Assembly (NCBI GenBank): GCA_003971905.1
Contig: RSEE01000137.1
Location: 1-64,000, forward strand
DNA: 64,000 nucleotides
Origin: Moniliella sp. 'wahieum'
Taxonomy: Eukaryota; Basidiomycota; Moniliellomycetes; Moniliellales; Moniliellaceae
Reading direction: 5' to 3'
Shown here: piece by piece, positions 24,062 through 35,282 of the stretch
How the letters are laid out: each line of letters starts with the position of its first letter
Position numbering within the stretch: position 1 is the first letter of the stretch
Program-made: the position numbers and the translations under genes
The notes under the pieces: generated by a model
What the model saw: only the letters and a program-made list of their open reading frames with translations
Told to the model about the DNA's origin: nothing
Database searches by the model: none

Positions 24062-24195
24062 GGATGGTGGAGACGGAGGGAGGAGGGCGGAGACGAAGGA
24101 GAGATGGCGGAGACGGAGGAGGAGATGGCGGAGACGAAGGAAGAGATGGCGGAGACGGAGGAGGAGATGGCGGAGACGGGGGAGGAGATGGTGGG
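24062..24195 (+). repeat. GGAGACGGAGGAGATGGC minisatellite in RRM-gene 5' flank
   Basis: About 30-bp units of GAGATGGCGGAGACGGAGGA type recur directly upstream of the chosen start at 24046. On the sense (minus) strand this is a CT-rich tract, which in fungi often occurs near transcription starts. Confidence 0.8.
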
Positions 24196-26043
24196 ACAGA
24201 TGGACGCAGCCACACGCTCCCCCATGGCTGGGTGCATGCACGGGTGGTTATATTGCTGGCGCATGCAAGCGCCGCCGCTGCACGGGGCACCGCCCACCGC
24301 ACACGCCCTGCGCGTGCCTGCCCCGCACACCGCCCAGGTGGCGCCCGCCGCCGCCAACGCGCTGCGTGGGGCACACTGCCCGGCTGCTGCTTCCCGCGGG
24401 CTGGGCATGGCGGGTGCCCGCGTCCGGCGGCCCTGCCGCGGCGGTGGCTGGCGCGGTGCGGGCGGTGTGGCGCCGGCTGAGCTCCGCCCCGCGCCGGCCG
24501 CTTTTGGCGAGTGGGCGCACGCATCGCCACCGCCCGCTGTGCTGCCACCTGCTGCGCCCCATGCTGCCCCCATGCTGCCCCCCTGCTGCCCCCATGCTGC
24601 CTCGCCTCGGCGCCATGTGGCCTGTGTTGGTCTGTCTTCCCCGTCGGCTTCTGCCGCCTCCTCCTCCCAAATGCATGCTCCTGCCCGTCCGGAGCACCCC
24701 ACCCACACCCCGACTGCGAGACGCCCCCCTCCACGCACGCCGGCCACTGGCTGGCTGCAGACGGCAACCGTGCACACCAGCAGCCAAGGTAAGGCTGTGG
24801 CCCACTGCAGCACTCCTGCGGCCCAATCATCGATCATCCCTCCTGCATCGATCAACATGTCAAACCAATCATTAATCACCCGCCAATCACATTCACCGCC
24901 ACCCTCCTCGAAGCTTGCACCTTCCCCTCAGCTTGGCTTCAAGCTTCAAGTCGAAGCTTTAGCTTCAGGGCACAGCAGTGCCTACGCGCACCACTCCCCA
25001 ACATCACAGCGCCACCACCCAGTACCCACGGCTCAGCGGCGCAGAGGCTCAGCCGGGCCTGGCAATCATCCACCATGCATCATTCGCCCTTGTCAACAAT
25101 GCCCACCTCGGCCGTTGCTCCGCACTCGGCCATCCACCTCCTCCGCCCCCCGAGCGACCTGCGCAGCTCTCCCCATCCAGTCCACGCCAACGGCGACGGG
25201 CGACCGGTGAGCTAGGGCGCAGTGGCGGGCCCTAGTCCCTACTGCTCTGTCCCCAGTAAAAGTATCGAGTATCATCCGCGGAGTACTCGCTTCGAGGTGT
25301 GCATTGCATGTGATGAATAAATGACTCCCTCTTACTGCTCAATGGACCGAGTTGGTTGTTCGCCGGGTGCGCTTACGCGCGCTTGGGTGTTGTGGCAAAT
25401 GTCAGCCATTGCCACTGCCGCTGTTACTGAAACTGCTACCTCAGGCCTCACTAGCTACTAGTCACTCGTCCTCGGAGTCCTCGTCACGCGTACAGTGACG
25501 CGTTGCGAGGCACTACAGCGGGCAGGCTTAGTAGGCGAGCGTGCCGCGTCCCACTCGCTCGTAGTCTGTTCGTTTGTTGGTACGTTCCTACTGCCCACCT
25601 CGGGATGCCTGCTTTGGATAGATCCTTAACCCTTAACCCTTAACGTCCTTAACGTTTAACGTAGTAACCCGTTACGCGATTACGAAAAAACGGCGCTGAT
25701 GATAGCGTACTGGGTGCAGGGAGCGGGGAGCGAGCGTGCGCACCGCACGTACGCCGTCCGGTTACTCCCGTCCTGGACCAGAAGCCGCAGCAGAAGCAGA
25801 ACTGAATTGAACCTGCACCTGCACCAGAAGCCCTACCAGAAGAGTAGGGTAACGGTGGGCGGGAGGTGGTGCGTGTGTGTGTGGGAGAGATGCGAGGCGC
25901 GGGTTGGGGTGGTGGTAGCGCACGAGCGGGAGCGGGAGCGGGATCGCGAGATGGCGATACGACGTAGTGTGCCTGGAGGCAGGGTGGCAAGGAGGGTGTG
26001 TGGGTCAGTCTGGGCCCAGTCCAAGTCTAAGCTGGCAGCCAAG
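24196..26043. other. Intergenic region between RRM gene and DMT transporter
   Basis: No gene is recognised. The stretch 24280-24760 is very GC-rich with long spurious ORFs. Later parts hold a GATCGATCATC cluster (24829-24860) and a TTCAAGCTTCAAG repeat near 24937-24950. Confidence 0.4.
25624..25645. repeat. Short TTAACCC repeat
   Basis: CTTAACCCTTAACCCTTAACG gives three TTAACC-type units, resembling but not identical to telomeric CCCTAA. It may be an interstitial telomere-like remnant or chance. Confidence 0.4.
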
Positions 26044-27758
26044 CTATCGAGGCGTTGGTTTTGTGCTTGGAATTCTGGGGACCGCCTGGACCGCTTCGGC
26101 TGTCGCGTCGGTACTTTCGGCATGACCGATGACTAGGAAGGATCCGACGACCAAAGCGTCCCCGAGGACTTGGAATGCGTGTTGTTTCGGTCCGCCGCAC
26201 AGCGCTTCGATGATCGCTGCGAGTGGGATGGTGAGGCTAACACCGACGGTGGCGACGAGCGGACTGGATTTGAGCATGGCCAGCATGTAGAATAAGTCCG
26301 AGGTGAGCGTGATGAACATATTGGTTCCCATACCGAGCCAGGCGGAGGGTGAGGACGGCAGCACAAGTGGTTCCCATCCCGTCCAGTGCAGCACCAAAGC
26401 CACCGGCGCAAATGGCACACGACAACCCACACCACGCCCAAAAGTACGGTGGACTGAGTCGCGCGTCCTCCTTGACGGCCCGCTTGATGTACGTGACATA
26501 GGACGCATACAAAAACGCCGACGTCAAGGGCACAGGTCACCCAACAGTACTTGCTCCTACTAGGCCATCAGGCGCTAAGTACAACAAGTCATTCCCGGCC
26601 CCGCGTGCACCCCATGAAGGTACTACCCCCACGATACCCATGCCCGCGACGGTTCCACCTGCGAATCCGAGTGGGCCACCAACATGACCCCACCCAAGGT
26701 GGCGACAGTAGCGAGCGCCTTGGACGGTGCAAACTGCTCAATGCCCAGGGCAAACCCAATGACCAAAGTGAAAAATCCTTGGGCGAACTGAGCGTCGTCG
26801 CACTCGCCACACTCGTCAGGCCTAACGCACCATTCACCGCCCAGTTGGCACAAAACCATTGCAGCGAAAACCACAGTGCGATCCGCTGCGTTTCGCGCAC
26901 GGTCAGCGGAGCCAAGTGCGCCTTGGGCACCGTCTCGGCAGCCAAGAGCGTCGCCACCACTTCGGGGTCGACACTGCCCAGGCGCGAAGGATGGGAAGGA
27001 TGAGAAGGATGGGAAGACGCGGTGGTGGGATGGATGGGACACGGATCGTACCGGGTCGGGTTCGGGGGCGTGGCGGATAAGGTGCTGGGCCGAGGCGGTG
27101 CGGCCAGACCGCGGAAGCGGGGCCGGCACCGGCGCCGGCGCTGGAGACGGGGCCGGCAAGCCTAGTCGTGCTCGCCATGTGGCGGGGCGGGCCGATCGGC
27201 CGGGGGCTCGGGATCACAGGCGGGTCGGACGGGGGCCAAATAAAGCCCAAGAGGTGGAACCAGGACTGTGGGGAGCGTCGGCGGGAGGGTTTAGCTGATG
27301 GAGCAGCTGGTGGAGCAGTGTTTGGAAAGCTGATGGAGCAGCTTGTGGAGCCGTAGGCGGAGGGGCGGCGTGAGAGCCAGCAAAGCAAAAGGGGATAAAA
27401 TAGAGGACAAAGACGGTCGAGTTGAGGTAGGTGACAGCGAATGCGCCGGTATCCGAATGGGACACCATGTCGGCCGTGATAAAGTTGGCGGTGGTCCACA
27501 TGGCCACGACACTGGCCAAGAGCGCCATGCCCACCACAAAGTCGTGTCGTCGCCGCTGTGCCTCGTGCGCTTCTTCCCGCTCTTCGTCCAGCGAGCTCTC
27601 GTCGCCCCAGCTCTCGGACCCGGTCGAGATGCCGAGGGGGACGAGGAAGAGGCGGAGGGAGAGGATGCGCGGCGGGGAGGGGCGGCGGGGGGGAGCGGTC
27701 GCGCCGTACGGGCGCTGGGTGTGCGGGCGTCGGCCACGAGCGGCGCGCACTCGGGCAT
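26044..27758 (-). CDS. Drug/metabolite transporter superfamily (EamA / SLC35F-like) membrane protein, frame-disrupted
   Basis: The start MPECAPLVADA (27758) leads into an acidic cytosolic stretch, DESSLDEEREEAHEAQRRRH. The first membrane segments read VVGMALLASVVAMWTTANFI and SHSDTGAFAVTYLNSTVFVL, then FIPFCFAG. Later blocks are TARETQRIALWFSLQWFCAN-like text, WAVNGALGLTSVASATTLSS, GFFTLVIGFALGIEQF, GGVMLVAHSD, LTSAFLYASYVTYIKRAV, LVATVGVSLTIPLAAIIEAL and VVGSFLVIGHAE. The order and spacing match the ten-helix DMT fold of the fungal YML018C/Thi74 and SLC35F5 group, which sits in vacuolar or Golgi membranes. The substrate is unknown. Introns and single-base breaks occur, for example near 27710, 27300, 26700 and 26400. 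The span of about 1.7 kb fits a protein of about 450 residues plus introns. Confidence 0.8.
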
Positions 27759-27816
27759 GGCGGGCAAGCGGGGGGGGGAAGTTGGAAGCACGACGGTGTG
27801 GGAGAGCAGGGGAGGA

Positions 27817-27826
27817 GGTTATATGA
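27817..27826 (-). promoter_or_regulatory. Candidate TATA element of the DMT transporter
   Basis: On the minus strand CATATAACC lies about 60-65 bp upstream of the ATG at 27758. The distance is plausible for a TATA element but the match is imperfect. Confidence 0.35.
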
Positions 27827-27859
27827 TAAGACGGGTGAGGCGGTGAGGCGGTGAGTGGG

Positions 27860-29152
27860 CGGCCACAGAATCGAGAATCGAGAATCGAGACGCGGCGCTC
27901 GCTGGGCGGGGGGCGCTACGCGCTTGAACAGTTCAACTTGAACCCCCACCCACACGATCACCGCCTAACCCTACGCAGGCACTGCCCCACCTCTGCCACC
28001 ACACACGCGCCGAGCGACGCACGCATGACGTCACGCGCACCAGCAGGGGGGCAGTGGATGCCCATGCGTGCCCCAGCCTGCGCTCGCTGGCTCCCCGGCT
28101 TGACGCGGCCAAGAAGCGGCGCCGCGACGCCTCTTCCTCCTCGTCTCATCGCCACGCCGTCTGCGCCGGTGCCTGACTCGTCGCCCCCGTCCGTGTGGCT
28201 CTTGCTGTGGCGCACGCACCAACACCCACACCACCACACCTCACGCTCGGAAGGAGCGCGTGCATTGCATCGCCCCGCTCGTCGGTACGGTTGGTTTCAC
28301 TTTGCCCTCCCGCCGGCCCAAGGCTGCTCCGCTGTCCCTGAGCGCTCCTCTTTCGTCGTGCGGAATCGGCCGATTGCCTGGGTGGGTTGCACGTGGGTAA
28401 CCCCGGGCGGCACTAGGACGGGAGTGAGCGAGTAGTACTGAGTCGCTGGCCGTGGTCCCTTCAGTTGGTTGCATTTCCCATGCACAATCGGTACTCGACT
28501 TGCTAGCTTCCCCATGTGTTTACCAGGGTCTTGGCTTGGGTCGGGTGTACCATGTACCCCCCATCGAGCAAATCGCGAATTGGGGAAGTGGGAAGTGGGA
28601 AGTGGGAATCGCGGTATTTGCTCAACCAAGTACGACACGACCCGGTCCGACGAGTCGATGAAGGTGGAGGTGGGTGGACGTTGTGGGGACGCTTGAAACG
28701 TGCCTCGCCAACGCACACACAACGCACGTCTACCGTCCGCCAGCGTCTACTGCGTAGATACGGCTGCTGCGTACAGACGACTGACGACTGACGACTGACG
28801 TTTTCACGACTGTGCAGGCAGAAGGAAATGCTTTTGAGGGGGACGGGGGGCAGTCGCATCACGACCAAGCAAACAAGAAGCAGCATGGCAACCAGCTCGC
28901 CCCAATGTAGGCTTACCCTCTGGAGCATAGGCACGGCACCCATGTCCACGGGCAGGAAAGATGGATGGATGAAAATGAGGAATGAGGAATGAGGAATGAG
29001 GAATGAGGAATGAGGGTTGTGCCTCCTTGGGGAGGCCGGGGGTATTTTGAAGGGGGAAGAGCAAGCAAGCGAGAGGCAGGGGAAGAAGAAGGAGAAGAAC
29101 GAAACCTGTCAACGCCCCACCAAGGACCGGAGGAGCAAGTAAGTACAGTACA
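27860..29152. other. Intergenic region with GGAATGA array
   Basis: No gene is recognised. At about 28973-29016 a 7-bp unit (GGAATGA) repeats about five to six times. Short triplications such as GTGGGAA (28590-28610) and CGACTGA (28779-28798) also occur, giving a pattern of local tandem copying. Confidence 0.45.
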
Positions 29153-29341
29153 TTAGTCCTGCTCATCCTCTTCTTCCTCGGCAATGGGCGCCTGGCGCGG
29201 CGGCGCGGCGGCCCACTTGGCGTCGGGCAGGGCAATTCCTGATTCGGAAACGTGCCCACGCGCGGCCAGAGCCGTGAGGAAGATCAAGTCGATGAGCAGA
29301 AAGACAGAGAGGAGCGAGTAGGTGTACGCGCCAATCGCAGT
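29153..29341 (-). CDS. Last exon of an unidentified membrane protein
   Basis: This exon encodes TAIGAYTYSLLSVFLLIDLI, one strongly hydrophobic segment of about 22 residues. A hydrophilic tail with PDAKWAAAPPRQAPIAEEEE then ends at the TAA (29153-29155). A convincing 3' splice site, CTGCCACAG, stands just upstream at 29342 with a branch-like CTTAAC about 25 nt before it. Upstream exons were not identified. A minus-strand TATATAA near 30053 may be the promoter, which would put the gene between about 30.0 and 29.15 kb. The family is not recognised. The acidic tail would probably face the cytosol. Confidence 0.45.
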   Translation of the reverse strand, partial: TAIGAYTYSLLSVFLLIDLIFLTALAARGHVSESGIALPDAKWAAAPPRQAPIAEEEEDEQD

Positions 29342-30639
29342 CTGTGGCAGCGGGGACAGCAAGGTGTTAAGCAAATCACATTCACGACGTCCGAATGGGG
29401 GAGGAAACGATCGAGAGGGTGGTGTTCAAGCGGGGCTGGAGAATGGCACGTGCGGATCATCGATCACTGAGCGATCACCAGATCACTGCCAAAGAAACGC
29501 ACGGCCTCAGCGCCTCACGCTTCAGTACTAGTCCCCCCGCACCACGCAGCCCCAACATGGGCAGGGGGGCAGTGAGGCCTGAGGGCCCTCAATTTCCCGT
29601 GCCATTACCAGTTACCAGTTACCCGACACGGACGCCATGCGAGCACCCCTCACCGCGGGGGACAGTCGCTCGGCGGTATCCCAATAGTCGAGGCCCCGGT
29701 AGGATCAGCGACCGATCAGCGGCACGCCAAGAAGAAGCGCAGCCCCAAGCCCGTTTGCGGAGGCGAGTCCGGCGAGTCGATCCGCGTCAGCGCTCCCTCG
29801 CTCTTCTCAGATCTCACTATTCAATCCACCCAATCCCATGGAGTTCCCTCATGCATCATGCATCCCCCCAACTCGCCGGGGTCAAACAGTGCCACGTTGG
29901 CCGTCTCTCGGCCTCTTCGGAGACGGATACTGGCTGTGCCCTCTTTGTTCCGTGGGCGCCACTCGGCAAGGCCGGTGACTCCTGGAGAAAGAAAGAGCCG
30001 GAAAAGAATGGCGAATGGCGGGTGTGCGAACTGAAGCCCTGATGGTGGAGGGTTATATAGTCTACCACACCCTATAGAAGCAGTTGGTCGATGTTAGATC
30101 TTGCCTGGTTGGATGTTGCCGGGGATTACATTGTGCGTGTGCGTGGGTGTGTGTTGGCATCGGACCCACATGCCACCGTCGCGCAGCACATTGCGACAGC
30201 ACTACTCAGCGGAGCCTCCGCTGCGAAAGGGTGCGGAGGGGAGCATCGGGGCGGTGCGCCCAGCTGGGTCGCATGTCGCATGTCACATGTCACATGTCAC
30301 ATGCACATGACAGGCCACAGCGCTTGGACCACCGCAAATTGAGTCAGCCGGGGGGCGCCCAACAGGCACTGCGCTGCTCACGCTCGCATCTCAGACCGCC
30401 CAGCTGACACACCGCCCAGTGGCGCCCCGCCGCGCTGCCCACGTGGGGTTCCGCACGCCCCCCGACCACCGCCCCATGCCACGCTCGACGGCGTGGCGGC
30501 CGCGCACACGGCCAGTGGTGCGCCAGGGCACCAGCCCGGTCCCTCGCAGCCGCACCTCGCGTGTGCCTGGCGCCCCCAAGTGGAGCACGCCGGTGGCGGA
30601 AGCTTTCCCGTGCCAGTGGCTGTTAGCAGAGCCATCTCC
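29342..30639. other. Unresolved interval upstream of the membrane-protein exon
   Basis: Upstream exons of the 29153-29341 gene probably lie here, but I could not assign them. The interval contains a CAGATCTC motif at 29808, a GATCATCGATCACTGAGCGATC cluster (29454-29480) and a CACATGT repeat (30278-30302). Confidence 0.35.
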
Positions 30640-30795
30640 AGCTCCAGCTCCATCTCCATCTTCAGTGCCATTGCCATCTCCATCCCATCTCCATCTCCAT
30701 TCCATTGCCATCCCCATCTCCATTCCCATTGCCATCCCCATCTCCATTCCCATTGCCATCCCCATCCCCATCCATCCCCATCTCCACCCCCATCC
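30640..30795 (+). repeat. CCATCTCCATT low-complexity array
   Basis: Units of CCATCTCCATTCCCATTG repeat for about 150 bp immediately upstream of the Cla4-like coding region. This is a pyrimidine-rich tract that could be 5' UTR. Confidence 0.8.
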
Positions 30796-30796
30796 T

Positions 30797-33700
30797 ATGC
30801 CCATTGTGTCTGCCTCCGAGCCCGACCCCCTCCTGCCCATCCTCATCAACCGCCCGGCCCCCGCCTCCGGGCGCGTCTCTCTACCCCGCCATCGCTGCCG
30901 CCAACGCCTACACCGCCGCCCCCAGCCCCCATCCCGCCCCGCCGTAGCCGCCCCCGTTCACCTCGCCGCAGGACTCTGCCCGTCGAGCCTGCCTCGCCCA
31001 TCATCCGCCGTGGCGTCGTCAGCGTCAAGGACGAAGGCCTCCGCACCTGGATCTGGGCCAAGCGGTGGGCTGTCCTGCGCACCCAGACCCTAAGTCTGCA
31101 CAAAAACGAGGTGCGTTGCTGTCGTTGTCCGGAGGGGAGGGGGGTTGCTCCTACCCTGACCCTTGGAGCCTGAGGCGGATGGCCAGCTGACTGGAGCCTG
31201 GACAGACGACCCCCAGCCCTTTGTCTTGATCCACCTCAAGAACGTAGAGGTGGTGCGGCGTGTTGATCTGAAACCGTACTGCCTCGAGGTGGGCACCAGC
31301 GACAAGAAGCAATGTTTCCTCCAGCTACGCAGTGACGACGATCTGTACGGATGGATGGACAACATTGCTGGTGCCGCGATGGTGTGGGAGGTATGCCAGA
31401 TGGTCCGGGCGACACGTCGGGCGTGAGCGCACCACTGGGTTTGTCCACGAAATCCATGAGGTTTTGACCCGAATTCCGGTGCATTTACCGGTCTGCCGAC
31501 GAATGGGTCCGTCTGCTGTCGACGTCCAGCATCACGCACGATGACTGGTCAAAGACCCGATGCGGTATTGATGTGCTCAAGTTCTACACGGGCATTGCGG
31601 CCGATGGCAAGGACGCGGCCGATGAGCCGGCGGAACCTGGGCCCAAACGTCGACGGCCGAACTGCTGTCGGCGGCCAACTTGGCTGCCGAACAGCTCGAA
31701 GGTGCCCAGAGGGACAATGCTACTTCTGGGGCGCAACATGCGTCGCCCTCCCCGGCTGCTCCTCCTGCCAGGTGCTGGGTCCGCGTCCGACCGGCGCACA
31801 GGGACCTGCTGCACCGCCTCCGTCCAGCGCCGGTCGCTCAGGCCGCCTCGTCCGCGTCGGGCACAAAGCTCAAGCGCGGTTCGTCGTTTACCAGCCGCCT
31901 CGCCGGCTTGACGCGGACGATGAGCATTGGTTCGTCGCATTCCGTCCTGCGCCACCGGCTCCCGGGGGAACCGTCGCCGCTGGCTCTGGCCCGCGGGAGG
32001 GGGCAACGGACACCGGACACCGCAGCAGGGCCAAGCCGCCGCTGTACAAGGCTGCCGCCTTGGCTTCCTCCACGCCTGGCTGCCGGTCGCCCGAGGTGTA
32101 CCATGCGGCGCATGCGGCGGTGCCTATGCCGCCGATCGTGAGCACCACGTCCACAGCTCCGTTGATGCTCAACTCGCGTGCGCGCACCTCCTCACCGGAT
32201 CCAACTCGTCCATCTTGTCAACGCTACCTCCAACACCGAACCAAGGGGGTACAACAAGATGGCCCACCCACCTTCCAGCTCCCGCCCACCCTGGAGGCTT
32301 CATCGCTCCCCCTCGGCGGGTCGGCCGAGCGTGACGTTTGCCAGGCTGCGCTGACCGGAGCGCCAGTCGGCAATCTAATGCTGCGCCCGACCTTGCTCGG
32401 TCCGCTTCGGCTGGCGGCGCACGCCTACGACGCAAGCATTCCACCTTTGTTCTCGGGTTCGAACACCAAACCCACGGCAACCGGTGGACCGTTGGGGTCC
32501 AGGTACGCCGTCCCTCCCACCCCCAGCAGCGGCAGGCGCTGCAGAGAGCCCCAGTCGGAGCGGCACGCGCCACCCTGCCGCACCGTCGGCTCGGGCCGGG
32601 CTGGGAGCGTCGGCATGGGCCCCCACGACCGGCACCGGCACCGACCCGTACCGCAGGGAGGCGGGCCTTGGGCAAGGCCTGCCCCGCCACCGATGCAACG
32701 CAGCGTCACGGCACCTCCCGTCCTGGATGGGAGTGCCTGGGCCGCCCGCCGTGGGTTCCTCAGTCCCTCCCTAGAACGATCGGCCACGACGGGACCGACA
32801 GGACTTGCGTCGGCGCCGCAACGCGCCTCGCCACCGTCGTTCCCCTCGGCCAGCTCGGCCTCGGCCTCAGTCTCGGTCTCAGCACGTGCTCCAGGGCGCA
32901 GAACGGACTGGAGCGCCAGGCGAGGCCAGTACCGCGCCGCAACGGTGCAGGCGCGATCGAAAAACGCAGCGTTGGCCAGCCGCCGTGCGTTTGGGAGCCC
33001 GGTCTCCCCCTCCGTCGTTTTCCCTCCTACGGTGGAGCCAAGGCAGGCTTGTCTCCGTCTCCGTCTCCTTCGCCGTCGCCGTCGCCGTGCCGTTCGCGTC
33101 CCCGTGCCGGCCAAGCCCGCGCCGACCGCGCCGACCGTGACGGCGGCCAGCGCCAAGCCGCTAGATCACCGTCTGTCCCGCATGACCGACCTCGAGGTCC
33201 TGGCCGCCCTGCGGCCATCTCGACGTCTTTAGCCACGGCCAAACCGACCCACGGCAACTGTACCATGTCTGCGCAAAATCGGTGCGGGCGCCAGTGCGAT
33301 GTGTACGTTGCTGCGCCAGCGACGGACCCGCAAGCGCGTGTGGCAGTCAAGGTGATGGACTGAGTCGGCAGCCGCGCAAGCAGATGATTCTGAATGAGCT
33401 GCTTGTCATGCGCGATTCGCAGCACGAGAACGTGGTCAACTTTGTGGCGGCGCACTTGAGCGTCGTCGCGGGCGATGAGGGCAAGCAAGACGTGCGATAG
33501 GGGGCGCGGAGGGGTGGTGTTGTGGGTGGTGATGGAGTACATGCAAGGTGGTGCATGACCGATGGTTGATTGATCAACCAAGCTCTCTGAGCCGCAGATT
33601 GCTACATTTGTCGTGAGACGGCCAGGGTCTCGCGCACTTGCATGCGCAGCACATTATCCACCGCGACATCAAGTCGGACAATGTACTGCTCTCGTCGCGT

Positions 33701-34121
33701 GGGCAGATCAAGATTACCGATTTCGGGTACTGCGCCAAGCTCACCCCGCACCGCGCGAAACGCGCCACGATGGTCGGCACGCCCGTATGGATGGCGCCCG
33801 AGGTGGTCCGGCAAAAGGAGTACGGTCCGCGGGTGGACGTGGGCGCTAGGCATCTTGGTCATCGAAACTGTCGATGGAGAACCGCCGTACTTGGACGAAG
33901 CCACTCAAGGCCATCTACCTCATTGCCACACACGGTACACCTACCTTGGCCCATCCTGAACGCTTGAGCCAGTTGCTCAACGTTTCTTGGCCGTCTGCCT
34001 CACCGTCGACCCGCTCGCCCGCGCTAGCTCACACGAACTCCTCCACCATCCTTTCTTTCGCCTCGCCTGCTCTCAAGACGACATGCGCGCGCTCGTACAC
34101 CCGCGCCATGCAGACCGCTAA
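30797..34121 (+). CDS. CLA4: Cla4-type p21-activated kinase (PH + CRIB + kinase), frame-disrupted
   Basis: This is a STE20/PAK serine-threonine kinase acting downstream of Cdc42 in polarity and cytokinesis. Domains appear in Cla4 order. PH domain (about 31000-31400): [20 protein letters not shown], then [24 protein letters not shown] (about 31425-31500): VSAPLGFVHEIH. A long Pro/Ser-rich linker follows. Kinase: VAVKVMD (catalytic Lys), [55 protein letters not shown] and [12 protein letters not shown]. The last helix ends [12 protein letters not shown] before the TAA (34119-34121). The start [13 protein letters not shown] leads, after a shift, into [18 protein letters not shown] and is tentative. 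Breaks occur in every domain, for example near 31170, 31440, 33360, 33560 and 33845. The glycine-rich loop before VAVKVMD is poorly preserved. PH plus CRIB distinguishes it from Ste20. Confidence 0.85.
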
Positions 34122-35282
34122 TCGGTCATCAGTCATCGGACATCGGTATCGATTACGGGTACCGGGAACGGTAACTGTAACGCTTCCCCCCCCTCCTCCC
34201 CCCACCCCCGGGATTTTGCATCAATCATCTTTCCCCCCCTTTTTCCTTTCCCCTTTTTCCCCTTCTTCTTTTTCTTCTTCTTCTTTTCTCTCCGTCTCCA
34301 CCCCCCCATACGCGCTAGACGCCTGCTGCACCATCTGTCACCGCCGCGTTTCTGAGCTAAGCTCTTCCTCCCCCTTTCTGTGACGGCTGGAACGGAAAGG
34401 TAGGGGAGGGCTGGTCCGCCCCCGTTTTCCCTTCTCCGTTCTCTGTTCTCCGGTCTTCGGTCTCCCCTACCCCCCCTCTTCTTGGCTGCGCTGGGGGGGG
34501 GGCAGGCTTGTCATTTTTTTGAGGCCGCGACCAAGCGCAAGCGCACGGTTTCTGTATAATTGAATTGAAGATCCTTTTTTTCTTGGTTTGGTTGGGCCCG
34601 GCACCAATATGGAGTGAAGCTACGAATCACTCAAGTTAGACTGAGTACGCTGAGTACTAAGTACTGAAGGTAGGCACAGAGGTATATCGCACGTTGGACG
34701 TTAATTCAAATCGTTCAGAGCGGACCATCCGGTTGTTGGATGGGTATTAATTGGTTGTACGGGTGGGGGAAAACAAAAGGTTCCTCTGGTGCGGTACGCG
34801 GTAGTCCTCCGGAGGTCCCCTTTCCAGCTTCAAGGCCCTCAAGTGGCCAGTGAAGCTAGTGACGAGTGAGGAGTGGCTAGTAACATGCATAACAGCTAGG
34901 GACGAGTACCTTGTGACGAGGCATCATGGCTGCACCGTAGGAACCACCGGCGGAGCTCTGTAGGGCGCCACCGGGCCCGCACCACAGCCGGCCGCAACTA
35001 GCCCTTTGGAGAAAGTAAGGTCAAGCCAGTCCATAGACAGAACAAATACAGAGATGGGGCAGGGGGAGGGGGGGGACGGTCAATGGACTTTGATGTCCGG
35101 ACGGACCGATACGAATGAGAATGAGATTGGGACTGGAAATGACGACGGAAATGAAAATGGAAATGGGAGTGAGATGCTAGGAAGAAGCCGCAGGAGGCGG
35201 ACATGGGGGGACCTACACCTCCCACACCTCGGGGCGCGTTTTCATCGACTCGTGCTCTGATCATTAAGATCATTCCTTGGGC
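34122..35282. other. Intergenic region between CLA4 and PIN-like carrier
   Basis: Convergent 3' flanks of two genes. It has strong CT-rich tracts (34190-34300), T-runs at 34515 and 34575, and no recognised gene. Confidence 0.45.

Noticed and set aside
22030-24900. Transposon or integrated virus in the GC-rich gap
   Set aside because: No integrase, reverse transcriptase, transposase or capsid-like motif was seen in any frame anywhere in the window.
25624-25645. Internal telomere or chromosome-fusion scar at TTAACCC repeats
   Set aside because: Only three units, with a different core from CCCTAA, and no change of repeat orientation or gene content around it.
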